From the NCBI GenBank assembly GCA_022661535.1, contig JAKULF010000004.1, positions 6,014,001-6,078,000 of the forward strand: DNA of 64,000 bases. The letters are read 5' to 3'. Position numbers and translations under genes: made by a program. The DNA comes from Eutypa lata (taxonomy: Eukaryota > Ascomycota > Sordariomycetes > Xylariales > Diatrypaceae). Shown here piece by piece: positions 34,832-45,867 of this stretch. The first letter of the stretch is position 1; each line of letters begins with the position of its first letter. A model generated the notes under the pieces. The model saw only the letters and a program-made list of their open reading frames with translations. It was not told the DNA's origin and made no database searches.

Positions 34832-35902
34832 CTATCTGCTCAACGTCCCCGGAATACGTGACTTGGACCTCGTATGGGGCACCTCATATCCTACAGATAC
34901 AGAACTCGCTTCTGGCGATGGCAGCGCCTTCGTCGTTCCGAATCGCCCCATCTCACCCGCCACTGACCCCTTGTTTGCCACCAGGCTGGCGGTTGCATGC
35001 ACTCTTACCTTGCCACGGACGATAATCTCTTCGAACATCCTACGTTGCTGGTTGTCAGCGTATCGGTATCCGATGTGGTTGTAAGGTGGGATAATGAACG
35101 CACAAGCAGCTTCCAGCCTGAAGGATTAGATCCTTTTGAATATCGACCTTTCCCAAGATATAATGAGAACCCCTGAGTCCTACGAGATTCCCTCCCGTTT
35201 CAAGTTTGCCGTTTCTGTGTTTCTCCTTGTTATCAAAGGGGGACCTCTTTTTTTCTTTCTTTTCTACCAGAGGCACACTACTCACATTGCACCACTTGCA
35301 GAGAAGAATGCACTGCCGCCGATGGCAATGCCCTCTTTTGCTTCTGCCGACCCTGTGAACGTCGCGTCTCTTGTAATGATGATATTCTTCCTTCACCAGG
35401 TGTGAGTGAGCCTTGATTTCATAGCGAACTTTTTGTATAAGGGTAAAGTACTCAGAATGGATGGTTCCGTAGACCTCAAGACTACCGACTTGTATATTGT
35501 TACTAGATAAGTGGCTCGTGTCAATACGTAGGGATCATTATTGCGTAAATTAGAGTTGTTATAAGCCTGGTAGGCATACCCAGTCATCACTCCTCCATGG
35601 ACCTGAAGATGCTCCCCGACCAGAACGTAATCATCGGCTACAACTGAATCCGTGACACTGAGGTTGCATTCTGCAATGAGACTCCCACAAATCTGAAAGC
35701 GCCCTCCCACTTCAGCGTCCTGTTCTGTGATCCTTCTCGTTCCGACCTGGTACGCTTTCGGGAGCTTCTTTGTGCGGACTACGATGGTATCGGATCCCGG
35801 CTGAAGATCGCCTCTGGAAATCGAAGGGCCGGTGGGGGGTGAACCATAGTCTTTCAAGTAGGTTAGAGAGTCGTACTTGCGTTTTTGACCGGTTTGAGAC
35901 AT
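34832..35902 (-). CDS. Unrecognised three-exon protein with beta-solenoid-like repeats
   Basis: Minus-strand exons 35902-35504, 35386-35286 and 35117-34832 join in phase to 261 residues. I found the last two exons by following frame and splice sites (GTGAGT donor and TTCAG acceptor for intron 2). The first intron (GTAACA donor, GAAG acceptor) is less certain and could be shorter. The protein starts MSQTGQKRKYDSL. It then contains short repeated beta-strand/turn units rich in V, G and A: GGRFQICGSLIAECNLSVTD, then NIIITRDATFTGSAEAKEG and IAIGGSAFFSASGAM, and later IIVRGKVRVHATASLVANKG. Such spacing resembles right-handed beta-solenoids such as bactofilin-like or hexapeptide proteins. I know no named family for it, and there is no signal peptide or membrane segment. 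The exact function is unknown. Confidence 0.6.
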
Positions 35903-36575
35903 GGTTATAATTTGCTGGGGTGTATGTAACTAGACCGATGAAACGAGATCTAAGAATACGATGCTGGGAGTGATCCAAAAATATTAGAATCTTCCCCGTC
36001 TTTCGTAAACTAATATAACAAAAACAAGCAAGGTATCGGCTTCTATCACTAGGAATTCAGTGCTACGTGCTACGTGCTACTTGCCGGTGTATTTCTATCT
36101 TTTTGTTTGAGTAGGTGACTGACTGACTGGGTTATCATCAGGGGCAGGTGAATCACCAGCACCCAGCCAATAAGGCTCTTTTCTCGGCGCTCAGTCATTT
36201 CTACATTGTTTGTTCGTGGGATCATTGTCATTCCAGGATTCACAATGCCGCATAAGCAAGATATGAACAAAGGAATTCCATCTGGTAGTACGTGGCAAAG
36301 GAATGACTAAAGTAACTAGCAGATCATGCAGTTGCAACGCCGGCGCACATTCCAAACCGGAGAAGAATGCCATTCAAAGGCATGTCAGAAGCATTCTAGC
36401 AATTTTTGATCCTAAAAATACATAATTAAGGATTCGCTACTTCTCCCATTTCACGCAAATATGATCTCATGATTTTTTTTTCTCTGTCTAACGTGCTGGG
36501 GATTTCACTTTGTCTTTTGCTTAATATAATATAATTAATATTCTAAGTGATCCATCCGTCCATTTCAGGCCCCTC
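35903..36575. other. Intergenic region with a small tandem repeat
   Basis: The heptamer GTGCTAC is repeated in tandem near 36,060-36,080. Otherwise I see AT-rich intergenic DNA without a gene. Confidence 0.5.
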
Positions 36576-36951
36576 ATGCTATCTCTGGGCTCGGTTCTTC
36601 GTCCTAGGACGTTTACTCTAGGACTATTTGTTGCAATATCGGGAGTAGTATACTTCCTGGGAGTGCTGTCCCAATGCAGAATGTATGACCTTTGGGACAT
36701 CGACGGCGTATGGTGTGGCAGCACGGTAAGATATTCACACACACCATCTCGATATTCATAATAGGTGGTCGGTCAGGTTAGACGAAAACGTAATAAATAG
36801 CATTTACTCCTCGACCTCAAAGCAGTTGCCAATATCTCTGCTGATGCAGCACTCAGGGCTACCCCAGTTCTAATCGCGCATCTACTATACATAATATTCC
36901 GTGTGTTAGTGGTGGCTATTATTGCCTTCTTCATAACGTACCGGATATAAG
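36576..36951 (+). CDS. Possible small membrane protein, splicing unresolved
   Basis: An exon-like frame starts at the ATG at 36576 (MLSLGSVLRPRTF, then TLGLFVAISGVVYFLGVL, a clear membrane segment) and reaches a good donor GTAAGA at 36726. A second stretch after a CAG acceptor near 36,825 encodes ADAALRATPVLIAHLL and the hydrophobic IIFRVLVVAIIAFFITYRI, ending in TAA at 36949. The two do not join in phase with a single intron; a 7-base micro-exon (GTGGTCG at about 36,765) would fix it but is speculative. Another small hydrophobic frame follows at 37012-37242. This may be a real small two-helix protein or a decayed gene. Confidence 0.3.
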
Positions 36952-37824
36952 TCGCCCGGGCTACCTATGTTTTGATGATTGGCAAATTTCCATCGGATAT
37001 TTCTCTCGAAAATGCTCGACGGCACCTTCACGTTTCGCCCTTTCCTTTACTGCCTTCGTTTGCAGACTGTCCAAGCTATTTCTATCTTCGCTTCGCACGC
37101 CATCTGGTTTTCCGCTTTGCTCCGACTTGTTCTGTGGTGGATTTATATTGGCCAACAGCCCGACAACCACGAGCGAGAATCTCGCGGAAACGCCTTCAAC
37201 TTCGGCTTACCAAAATTTACAGTCCAGCGAAGCAATAATTGATTTACGGCATGGGACCAAAGCAAATATATAAAGTCGACGATAGACTTTATTTACATTT
37301 GATTACGAAAATAGAGGCATATGTTGTAGCGACGTAAATACACAGATTCTTTTCGGGAATAAAAGTATTAAGCGTCTTGACGAGAAGAACAGCTTATCTA
37401 TCTGTCTAAAAGGGCAATGCATGTATGGTTATGATTACAATATGAGCAGTAAAAAACACTGGAACTGTCCAATCATTTGCAGACCCCAATATAATGTAGT
37501 GCTTATCGACAGCTGACGAGGTAAGTATCCAAAGTATGTTGTTTGCTGCACTGCCTCCGGGGTAAGGGGTGACAGTAACACTAGGTCATGCAGGAGAGCA
37601 ACCAACTTCAATAAACGCCCAAGGGAGAGCAAACACGCGGAGGTCACTACTTCGTACTTAGACATTGAAGACGGGCCAAGAACCCAACAGCTTACCTTTG
37701 CGGCGCAGTCAATTAAACATTTACTAACTTGCGCACATCATTCCTTTCGTGAAGAACTCCCCCACCAGCCTAGCTTATCAGCATCTTATTGTCCGTACTT
37801 TGCATATAAGGAAATCCTGAAACG
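36952..37824. other. Intergenic region with small hydrophobic open frames
   Basis: A 76-codon plus-strand frame at 37012-37242 (MLDGTFTFRPFLYCLRL, then a possible membrane helix) and a 76-codon minus-strand frame at 37665-37435 are open, but I have no family or splice evidence for either. The right end must contain the promoter of the peptidase gene. Confidence 0.4.
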
Positions 37825-39020
37825 ATGGCAGCGCCCAGTATCGCAGAAGGCGAAATCCCCTTCGACGCTCCCGGCACGTCGAAGCCATGCAAGACGTGGT
37901 ACAAGGTCATCGGAGACCTGACAACCCCGCCTCTCGTCGCCCTTCACGGTGGTCCTGGTGCTGGCCACGAATACATGACCAGCCTTACGGACTTGCGCGA
38001 TAAGTACAAGATCCCGGTGATCTACTACGATCAGGTCGGGTGTGGCCGCTCTACCCGCTTCCCCGAGAAGAATGGGGACTCGTCGTTCTGGACGTTCAAC
38101 CTGTTCCTCATGGAGCTGGAGAATCTCGTTAAGCACTTCAACCTACACCAGCTGGGGTTTTACATCCTTGGTCAGAGCTGGGGAGGCAGTAAGTGCTATC
38201 GAAGTCACTCTAGTTATATTTTGTTCTATCTTTTTTACTATCCATACCGTCACGGGCTCTGCCTACATCGGACTCTCCTTCCCTTCTTACAATATACCAT
38301 CCTCTATCACGTCTAGAGTAGTTGTCCGAAAGAGAACTAACGAGATAACCCCTAGTGCTTGGTGGAGCCTACGCTTCCAGCCGTCCCGAAGGACCGAGAA
38401 AGCTAGTCCTAGCAGGCGCGCCTGCCAGCATTCCGCTGTACGCAAAGGGGTGCCGGGGTCTGCTCGCCCAGCTCCCCAAGGACGTCCGCGAGACCATCGA
38501 GGAATGCGAGAGGAAGGGGGATTTCGAAAGCCCGGAGTACGAGAAGGCAAGCGGCGTGTTCTACGGGCGACACGTTTGCCGACTGGACCCCTTCCCTGAG
38601 CCAGTCCAGATGGGGTTTCAGCACCTGCAAGAGGATCCGTCTGCGTATCTGACTATGTGAGTACTTCACGTCTTTTTTATTTCCTTTTTTTATTTTTAAA
38701 TCTCACCTAATTAATAATACGTACGCCCTAAAAAACTGGTTTCTGATTCATATACTATGTGAAGGCAAGGGCCGTCTGAATTCACCATTGTCGGTAATTT
38801 CAAGGACTGGGAGGGCTGGAGAGAGGCCCATAACATCAACGTCCAGACTTTGCTCCTGAATGGGAAGTACGACGAGGTCACGGATCCGGCTGTTCAGCCC
38901 TGGTTCGACACCATTCCCAAAGTCAGATGGGCCACGCTGGAGAACTCGTCACACATGACTCATTGGGAAGAGCGAGAACGGTTCATGGAGCTTTGCGGGA
39001 CCTTTCTCAGCAGCGCTTAG
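37825..39020 (+). CDS. Proline iminopeptidase-like alpha/beta hydrolase (peptidase family S33)
   Basis: Exons 37825-38188, 38356-38656 and 38765-39020 give 306 residues, the usual length. The oxyanion motif HGGPG is at residues 41-45 and VIYYDQVGCGRS is typical of the family. The nucleophile Ser118 lies in GQSWGGM, whose last codon is split by the long (167-base) first intron. The acid is in LNGKYDEVTDPA and the catalytic His in SSHMTHWEE near the C-terminus. These cytosolic enzymes remove N-terminal proline from peptides, or act on related small amides; some fungal homologues sit in metabolite clusters, but nothing next to this one suggests that. The gene is intact. Confidence 0.93.
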
Positions 39021-41139
39021 TACAGGGACGTAATCCTCCATAATCTCACTTGTAGATGGAAAGGGAAAAGGTAATTAGATAAGATCACTATAATAGCGTC
39101 CTGATAGATCTAAAGACAATTACGTTCTTATCTGCTTGAGTGGCAACATTTGAAGGATAGCTGCATTTAATTACAGTGTATTCCTCCGTGAAACTGCATC
39201 CGTATGGGCTCAAAAATATTACCCCTTTTCCCGGTCGAAGCCTCCTTGAATAGATTTCCTCATCATCCCCAATCCACCATGTTTACTAATCACCAGAACC
39301 CATCGAACCCGCAGCCGACAGCACAACGACCGGGGCAGGATCAGTGAAGGTTAAGGAGGATAATGTTCGTATGGAATTGAAAACAGTTAAAACTTGGTCT
39401 CTGAATTTCTGCGTGATTGTGTGTGTTGTGTGTGTTTGAAAATCTCTGTGCGCAGATCGAAAAGTGTGTTGTTGTTGCATGGAAGGGGGAAAGACTTCCC
39501 GAAGTCATCGAAAACCAGGTCCCATCCCCTCCTCTATATGGTCCTCTAGCACTGAGAGGTTTCCATGTTGCTTCTCGGCAGCAGCTCTCATCACCTCCTG
39601 GCTCTACAGGAGGTGGAAGCCTCGTTGTTGGGGTTGTCCTAATCAAGCCTCGTTTCTTCGTACCGCCATGGCAGAGGACGGATACCTTCGAACGTCTTAT
39701 GCTGGTCGGTAATTGTGCAGGTTATTATACAGCGGATGATTTTGGTCCATCTGGGATAAGCTACAACAAACCCCTTTGCAATTACCGGGTGATAATCTGC
39801 CATCGCTTTGTTCGTGAATGGCGAGCTTGGTCTAGTCCAGGTGAAACTAACACCGCACTAGGTAGTATTAATTGCTAACGATGCCTATACGGATAATGGC
39901 GTGAGTAGGTATGGAGGGTTGTTGGTGGTCAAGTACACCGAAGTCAACTAATTAGAGGAGGTTAATATGGGTTGTCGGACGGTCATGAGTATAAAGAACT
40001 TACGTATGTAATATATATCATACCACACCTTTCAACATCAATACCAACGTGGCCGCTGAATGTTGGCAAAATATTTTTTTGTGTTGCGAGAATCAATTTA
40101 TCGTGTATATAGGGTAGATGCTGTATATTCATGACTGATAGTGTCTCATGACTGAAATGGTTCCCGGAAGTAATATAAAGGATATTAGTGGGAAGGTGGA
40201 TGACTGGTCAAAGAAATATTGGGTATGTGTTTTTGTGAGGATGCGATGTTGAATGTTTATGGAAGGGTAAGCAAATGATCATGTGAATGAAAAGTAAGTG
40301 AGCGTTTGGTTAGATAGTGTGGAAGTAAATTAAGTAGAAGTACTTAAGACTTACTTATTCTACCTACATACCTATCTAGGTAGTAATGAAGTATTGAGCA
40401 ACCAGTGTGACATTTATTATTCCATGATAGCAATATGTATTGTAGAGGAAGCTACTTGTATAAGACACACAAGTACATAAAAGAAACTTTAAAAAGCTAT
40501 CAAGGTACAACTCATCATTTTCCACATCGATGGATACCTACTTACTAGTAGTGTAGCGTATCCCATCTACGTAGAAGTAATTGAGAGAGCACAACACTTT
40601 GCCCCTGCAGAGAGCGTTCGATAATATTTAAATAGGTAGTATGATGCGTAATGTATAACAAAGCTGGGTTGTCTAGAATATCCCTGGTTTCAACTTGGGT
40701 ATGTTGAGATTGCTACTCGCTTGCCAAATTATATAGTGTAGACAACTTGACACTGATGGTAAGGTAGAACGTTGACTACTACACTATGTTGCCACATTAC
40801 TGTTTCTGCTTGTGTATTGACAGGAAGCAATGTTCTTATTTTATTGATGATGACAGCAAATATAGAGTAGATAGATACACACAACGACTAAACACAGTCA
40901 CAGGAAATACGAGAAGCTTCAAGAATAAACCATTCTCGTTAATTAAACAAAAATACTTGCAAAGTAATCATGGCTGTAACATGGGGTATCTCCACACTCT
41001 AAGTTAGATCGACACAGTTCCGTTCCCGATTCCTCCCATTCTTTCCCGCACTGGGTCTCTTTTGATGTACGATGATCCTCTCGAACTTAACACTATATAT
41101 ATCACATCCTCAAGACGCTACTCAAGAAAAGAACTAGGA
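39021..41139. other. AT-rich intergenic region
   Basis: No gene seen in 2.1 kb. A forward frame open from 39417 to 39878 begins only with GTG and has an overlapping reverse frame of similar quality, so I do not call it. TACC/GGTA runs are at 40,358-40,383. Confidence 0.5.
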
Positions 41140-43001
41140 CTAAACCATCCCAGTAACATGCGCCGTCGCATTACCCGCACCCGCACCCGCACCCCCAACC
41201 TCCCCACCGCCAACAACGCCCGTAACAGTAGCCTCCGCCGGCGGCATAACAGCCGGGTCGACGATCAACGCAGACGTAATCGGGGTAGGCAGCTGCGTCA
41301 GCAGGACAGCGCCGCCGGGAGCGGGTGCCGTAGCGCCCGTCCCACACAGCGTGGTCGTGACGGTCGTGAGAACGGTCGTAGTCACATCCGTGCCATTGCT
41401 CGGCGGCGGCGGCGGCGGCGGCTGCGTCACCGACACGGGACAGCTGCTCGACGTGATAGTCTCGGTCTGGTCCGCCATGATGACCTGCGTCATATTGGCC
41501 GGGCAGTTCACAACGGGAAGGGCGCAGCTCGTCAGCGCCACCATCGACGCCGTCGTGATGGTCTCCGTGACGAGATCCGTGGGGCACGCCGCTGTCGCGG
41601 TGGCGGTGGCGGTAGCAGTGGCGTTTGGGTACGGAAGCGCAGACGTAGTAGCACCCCCGCCCCCAATAAGACCATCGAAGCACGTCGACACGCTGGCCTG
41701 GAAGAACGTCGTCGAGAGCGTGGGGTTGAAGTCGCCGACCTCGATGAGCCCGATGTCGGCGCCGACGTCGACGAACACCCCCGCGTTGATGTTGACGTCG
41801 GCGAAGGCGGAGAGGGCGCACGACGCGTTCCCGCCGAGCGACAGGGCCTCGCCGAGCACGATCTCCGGTATGTTGAGGAACGCGCCCGCGAGCGCCTGCG
41901 CCGATAGCAGCGGGCTGCCGACGAACTCGATCCCGGCTTGCACGCGCAGGCGCAGCGCGACCGTTACGTTGGCGGCGGCTTCGATGGTTAGGGGCAGGAG
42001 GCTGAACATGGTGCCGTCGCTGCGAAGGGAGTGTTAAATCATCTAACGAACGAACGAACAGGGTCTTGTCTTGTCTTGGCTTGACTGAGTTAGGTAGGGA
42101 AAAAGAAAGGGAGGGCAGGGCAGGGCAACTTACAAGTCGGCGGTGTTGGCGACTGTGGGGTCGAGCGCCATGGTGAAGGCCGCACCGTCTGGGATCGTGA
42201 GCTGGAAGCCGCTGTTGGCCTCGACTTCCCCTGTGATTCCTAGCGCGAGATCTACGAAGAAGACGACGCCGAGTTGGAAGTTGGGGCCCTAATTTGAGGG
42301 GGGATTTCATGTTAGACTTTATGCTTTACTACTGCTGATGGTATGAAACTACCCTGGACATATGTATGTGTGTGTGTGTGTGTGTGTGTGTATAAGACTG
42401 AAAAAGAGAGGGTTATCTTACAGCTACTCCAAGTGGAGTCTGCGAAGCAAACAGGGGCAATGTGAAGGAGCCCGCTTCCGAAGCGACGACACTCAGGTCG
42501 ACGAAAGCGCCGACACCGTTGAAGACAATCGACATGTTGGCGTTGTTGAACAGGTCGAAGTCCGTCAGGTCCTCAAGGAAGTCGCCGATATCGTCGGGGA
42601 TGAAGGTCACGGCCTCGACCGATCCCCACGTCCGGCAGTCAACGCATTCCAACTTCAGCGGGACGCTTAGATTCAACGCAGGACTATAATTCTACCAGTC
42701 AGTCAAACCTGGATAGGACTACATAGGGTCTCCGGAGGGTTCATAGGGAGAGAAGGCATCTTAGCCAGTGCCTGACTATAACTCACCCGTCGAAGAGAAC
42801 CTGGTTCTGGACCTGGAAGCCCAGGTCGAAAGTGGCGTTAGCATCCCTCTTCATTAGGGACGAAGACCTCGTTCGTAGGTCACGCCGCGGCGTCACGACC
42901 TCGACATCGGACCTCGGAATCGGCGAGGCGGCGAGCGGTGTTCCGGACACAGCAGATGCCAGCACCGAAGCTGCGAATACAATGGCGGGTTGAAAATACA
43001 T
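41140..43001 (-). CDS. Secreted protein of unknown function (fungal extracellular type)
   Basis: Minus-strand exons 43001-42787, 42683-42422, 42288-42134 and 42019-41140 give 503 residues with matching phases. The N-terminus MYFQPAIVFAASVLASAVSG is a signal peptide, followed by a region with an LMKR dibasic site. The middle contains LKLECVDCRTWGSVEAV, a Cys-X2-Cys pattern seen in several fungal extracellular proteins of unknown function, and long beta-rich stretches. The last 180 residues are Thr/Ala/Pro-rich with cysteines (GTGATAPAPGG, then GGGEVGGAGAGAGNATA), looking like a glycosylated stalk; there is no hydrophobic GPI-type tail. It is probably cell-wall associated or secreted. The second intron contains a (GT)n microsatellite at 42,367-42,391. 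Confidence 0.75.
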
Positions 43002-45867
43002 GATGAACGTGTTCCCCAACTAACTAGATTACGACCTCCAAGAATAGAAAGAAATCTGAAGGCAAAAAATGAAAAAAGGCGTTCATAAAACGAAACGAAA
43101 CGGGCACACCAAGCATCTCGTTCTTACGAGGGCTGTTCAACGGCGACGAGGGGAACTCGTGAGGGTATTATAAGAAACCACTGTCCCTATCCCCGGTCCG
43201 CTGCTGCACCCGGCAGCGTAACTAATATGATGAAGGTCATGGTAATATCGCAGCAGGGTTCATCTTGCAATACCGACTACATACTTAGTTAGACCCTTGC
43301 AGTTATCTCAGCCCATCCAGGCTCATAGTGTTGAACTAGTAGTTATGTAGCTGTCGCCGCACGTCGCATAACCAGGTCGAATGCAGGGAGCAGTTCAACG
43401 TTTCCGCAATGAGCGAGCCCCTTACCAACTTTCCTGCCTGCATCTACATATGCAAGACCCCGCCTCGTGGGCTGGGCGTCCATATGCACAGGGTCCCAAC
43501 CCACATATGTACGATATGTAGATAGACAGGCACAGCCGCAAGCTTGAAACGGCAAGGGGACCGTTGCCAAGCCCTCAGCTTCCAGGGCCTTGGGGACGAT
43601 CTAGGACGATCTAGTTAAGCAGACGATAACTAGGGGAAAAAGGGAAGAAGGTGAAAAAAAAAAATTTTGCCAACACGGCTGCCAAACAATCCGGGACCCC
43701 CATCTTGTCCCTGTATGCAGTTACAGCAAAAGAGCGGCGTGAGAGAGAGAGAGAGAGAGAGTCGGTACCCGGTCCCGACGACTCCATCGGGCAGGTGGTG
43801 GTGGTCAGGGCGACGATAGTATGTATGTGGACAATACACCCATCGAGTTGAGTTGTCTCCCCCCTTGAGACGGACGTGCTTTTATTACTAACTAGTTAAC
43901 TCGGCACTGAAACTTGCTTGGCTCGTCTTAGTCATGTAACCACCTATGCAAAAAAAAAAAAGAGAAGCACAGTAAGCCTCCGCGATAGTAACTTAAGATT
44001 CATCCACGTTTTGTTTTCTCATAAAATGTTAGACTATTTGGTATGTAGGCAAGTAGTTATGATGATCTCTATCTACGTCGATGAATTGAACGAATGGAGG
44101 CAGGGAGACGTATAATACATACACATGATGGATCTCTGTTGCGACTGCATGACGGACGCATACCTATGTAGACAGACCAGACGCCAGATGGTTATCGTCT
44201 TTTGGGCTTCGTTCGTTCTATTGATAGATTTATGTCTATGTAGCATCAAATGTTGAAGAAAAGCCGCAAATACCTAGTTAACTTACAACTCCCATTTCTC
44301 TTCTTCTGTCCTTCTACGCCACCCACACCATGAGCTTATCATGGCTGGCTACTTTACATATGTAGGTATGCAGCCGTCCACTAACTACTATATTTGTGGC
44401 GGGCGGAGTCTCGAGCACTTTATGCATACCTACCCATAGCCATTGCGCATTACATACATAAAGGTAAAAAACCAACCGACCAACCAGGTCATCAAGCTAA
44501 CGAAGATCGATAGATATATATAGCTCTTGATAGCCTTGTCATCAATGCCACTTCATCCTACATATGCACCAACAACTACTCTGACTACCTGCAGACAGAC
44601 AGAATATCTCCTTCCTTCGCCTCGCTACGATACACAGCTGAAGCAACATGTATACCTACACACGAGGAGGTGGGTTCGGGGATTGAATTTTTCTTTGATT
44701 GATTGAGGAGACGAACATGAGACGAAACAGGACAGACAGGGCTTAGTTACATTGCTAGAGGCTAGATAGACTTGAGACCCCTAGTTAGACTTTATGTAGT
44801 TACCTGGCAGCCCTGTTTAACTAACTAAACAGGACCCCGCTTGCTTGTGCTAAGCAACCGGCTGGTCCCCTGCTTCTTGGCCTTTCCTACGCCGCCTCCG
44901 TGTGCCCAGCCAAATGCTGCTCTCTCTCTTTCTCCCCCGGTCCCGGAGATCGGTTTTCGAATTGCGGGTCTGACTGAAGGTAGGTCTTAACAACTATGGA
45001 TATTATACGAAAGAGGATGATAAATATGTATGTAAGTATGTAGGTAGGTAAGTTAGGTAAGTATCTAGATAACTACATATCTTCGCTTCTACGTACAGCC
45101 GAATTATCTAATTTTAACAGAGTTTAGAGGTAGGACTTCGCGAGCTGAAGCGACAGCTTTGCTCACTAGTATTGCGGCTGTAACTATGTAGTGAGAATCG
45201 TCTCCATATCACTATCACTCTTGGACGAGCGTCCTGTTCGACTAGATTAGTCCTGCTAAGCACGTAGATATCTACGACATGTAGATGAATGGATGTATTA
45301 CGAAAGATCTAATGTTACCCTATACTAGAATCCAGAAGCCAAAAATAATATTCAAGAAGGGAATCAATTATAGTCTGTCTATTTGGTGGTAGTTAGGTAG
45401 TAGTAGTGGTGGTAGTGGTAGTATTCGTCGTCATCAATTCCATGACAAGAGATCTCTGTCTTTCTTTCTTCCTGTCTGTCTGTAGTTGTTTCTTCTATAG
45501 GTTGAACCATGTCCTTTTTCTTCGCTATTCCGGGAAGAACTCTGCCCTCTTTCCTCTTTCCCCTTCCCCCTTTCCCTTTTCACCACTTGCCGCCTCTGCT
45601 GCCGATTGTCTTTTCTTCTTCGTCCGGCTTTTGATAAAGAATAATACATGGGGCAGGCGGCAACCCAAAAAAAAAAGCTGGGGAATCAAGACCCTGTTGC
45701 CCTTGCCAGCCAGCCAGCCACATATGCAATACATAAAAACATGGATAAACAAAGGAGAAGGGAAGAGAAGAAGGCACGGCGACGCGCCTCCAAACAAGTG
45801 ATGAAGGCGTTCATTTTTTTTTTGTTTCTTATCACAATCCGCGATTCATTTGCTCGTTTTTTTCTCT
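43002..45867. other. Long intergenic region with simple repeats
   Basis: No gene seen in 2.9 kb. A (GA)n tract is at 43,741-43,761, poly-A runs near 43,655 and 43,950, GGTA-type runs at 45,035-45,060 and GTAGTAGTAGTGG repeats at 45,395-45,422. Frames at 45,406-45,968 lie in the 3' flank of the LETM1 gene and look like low-complexity shadows. Confidence 0.55.

Noticed and set aside
39417..39878. 153-codon plus-strand open frame
   Set aside because: Starts only at GTG in a GT-rich stretch, has no family resemblance, and an equally long reverse frame overlaps it.
41351..42037. 228-codon plus-strand frame opposite the secreted protein
   Set aside because: Antisense shadow of the GC-rich fourth exon; the minus-strand gene has a signal peptide and four phase-matched exons.
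42367..42391. (GT)n tract as a possible regulatory element
   Set aside because: Lies inside the second intron of the secreted-protein gene and is an ordinary microsatellite.
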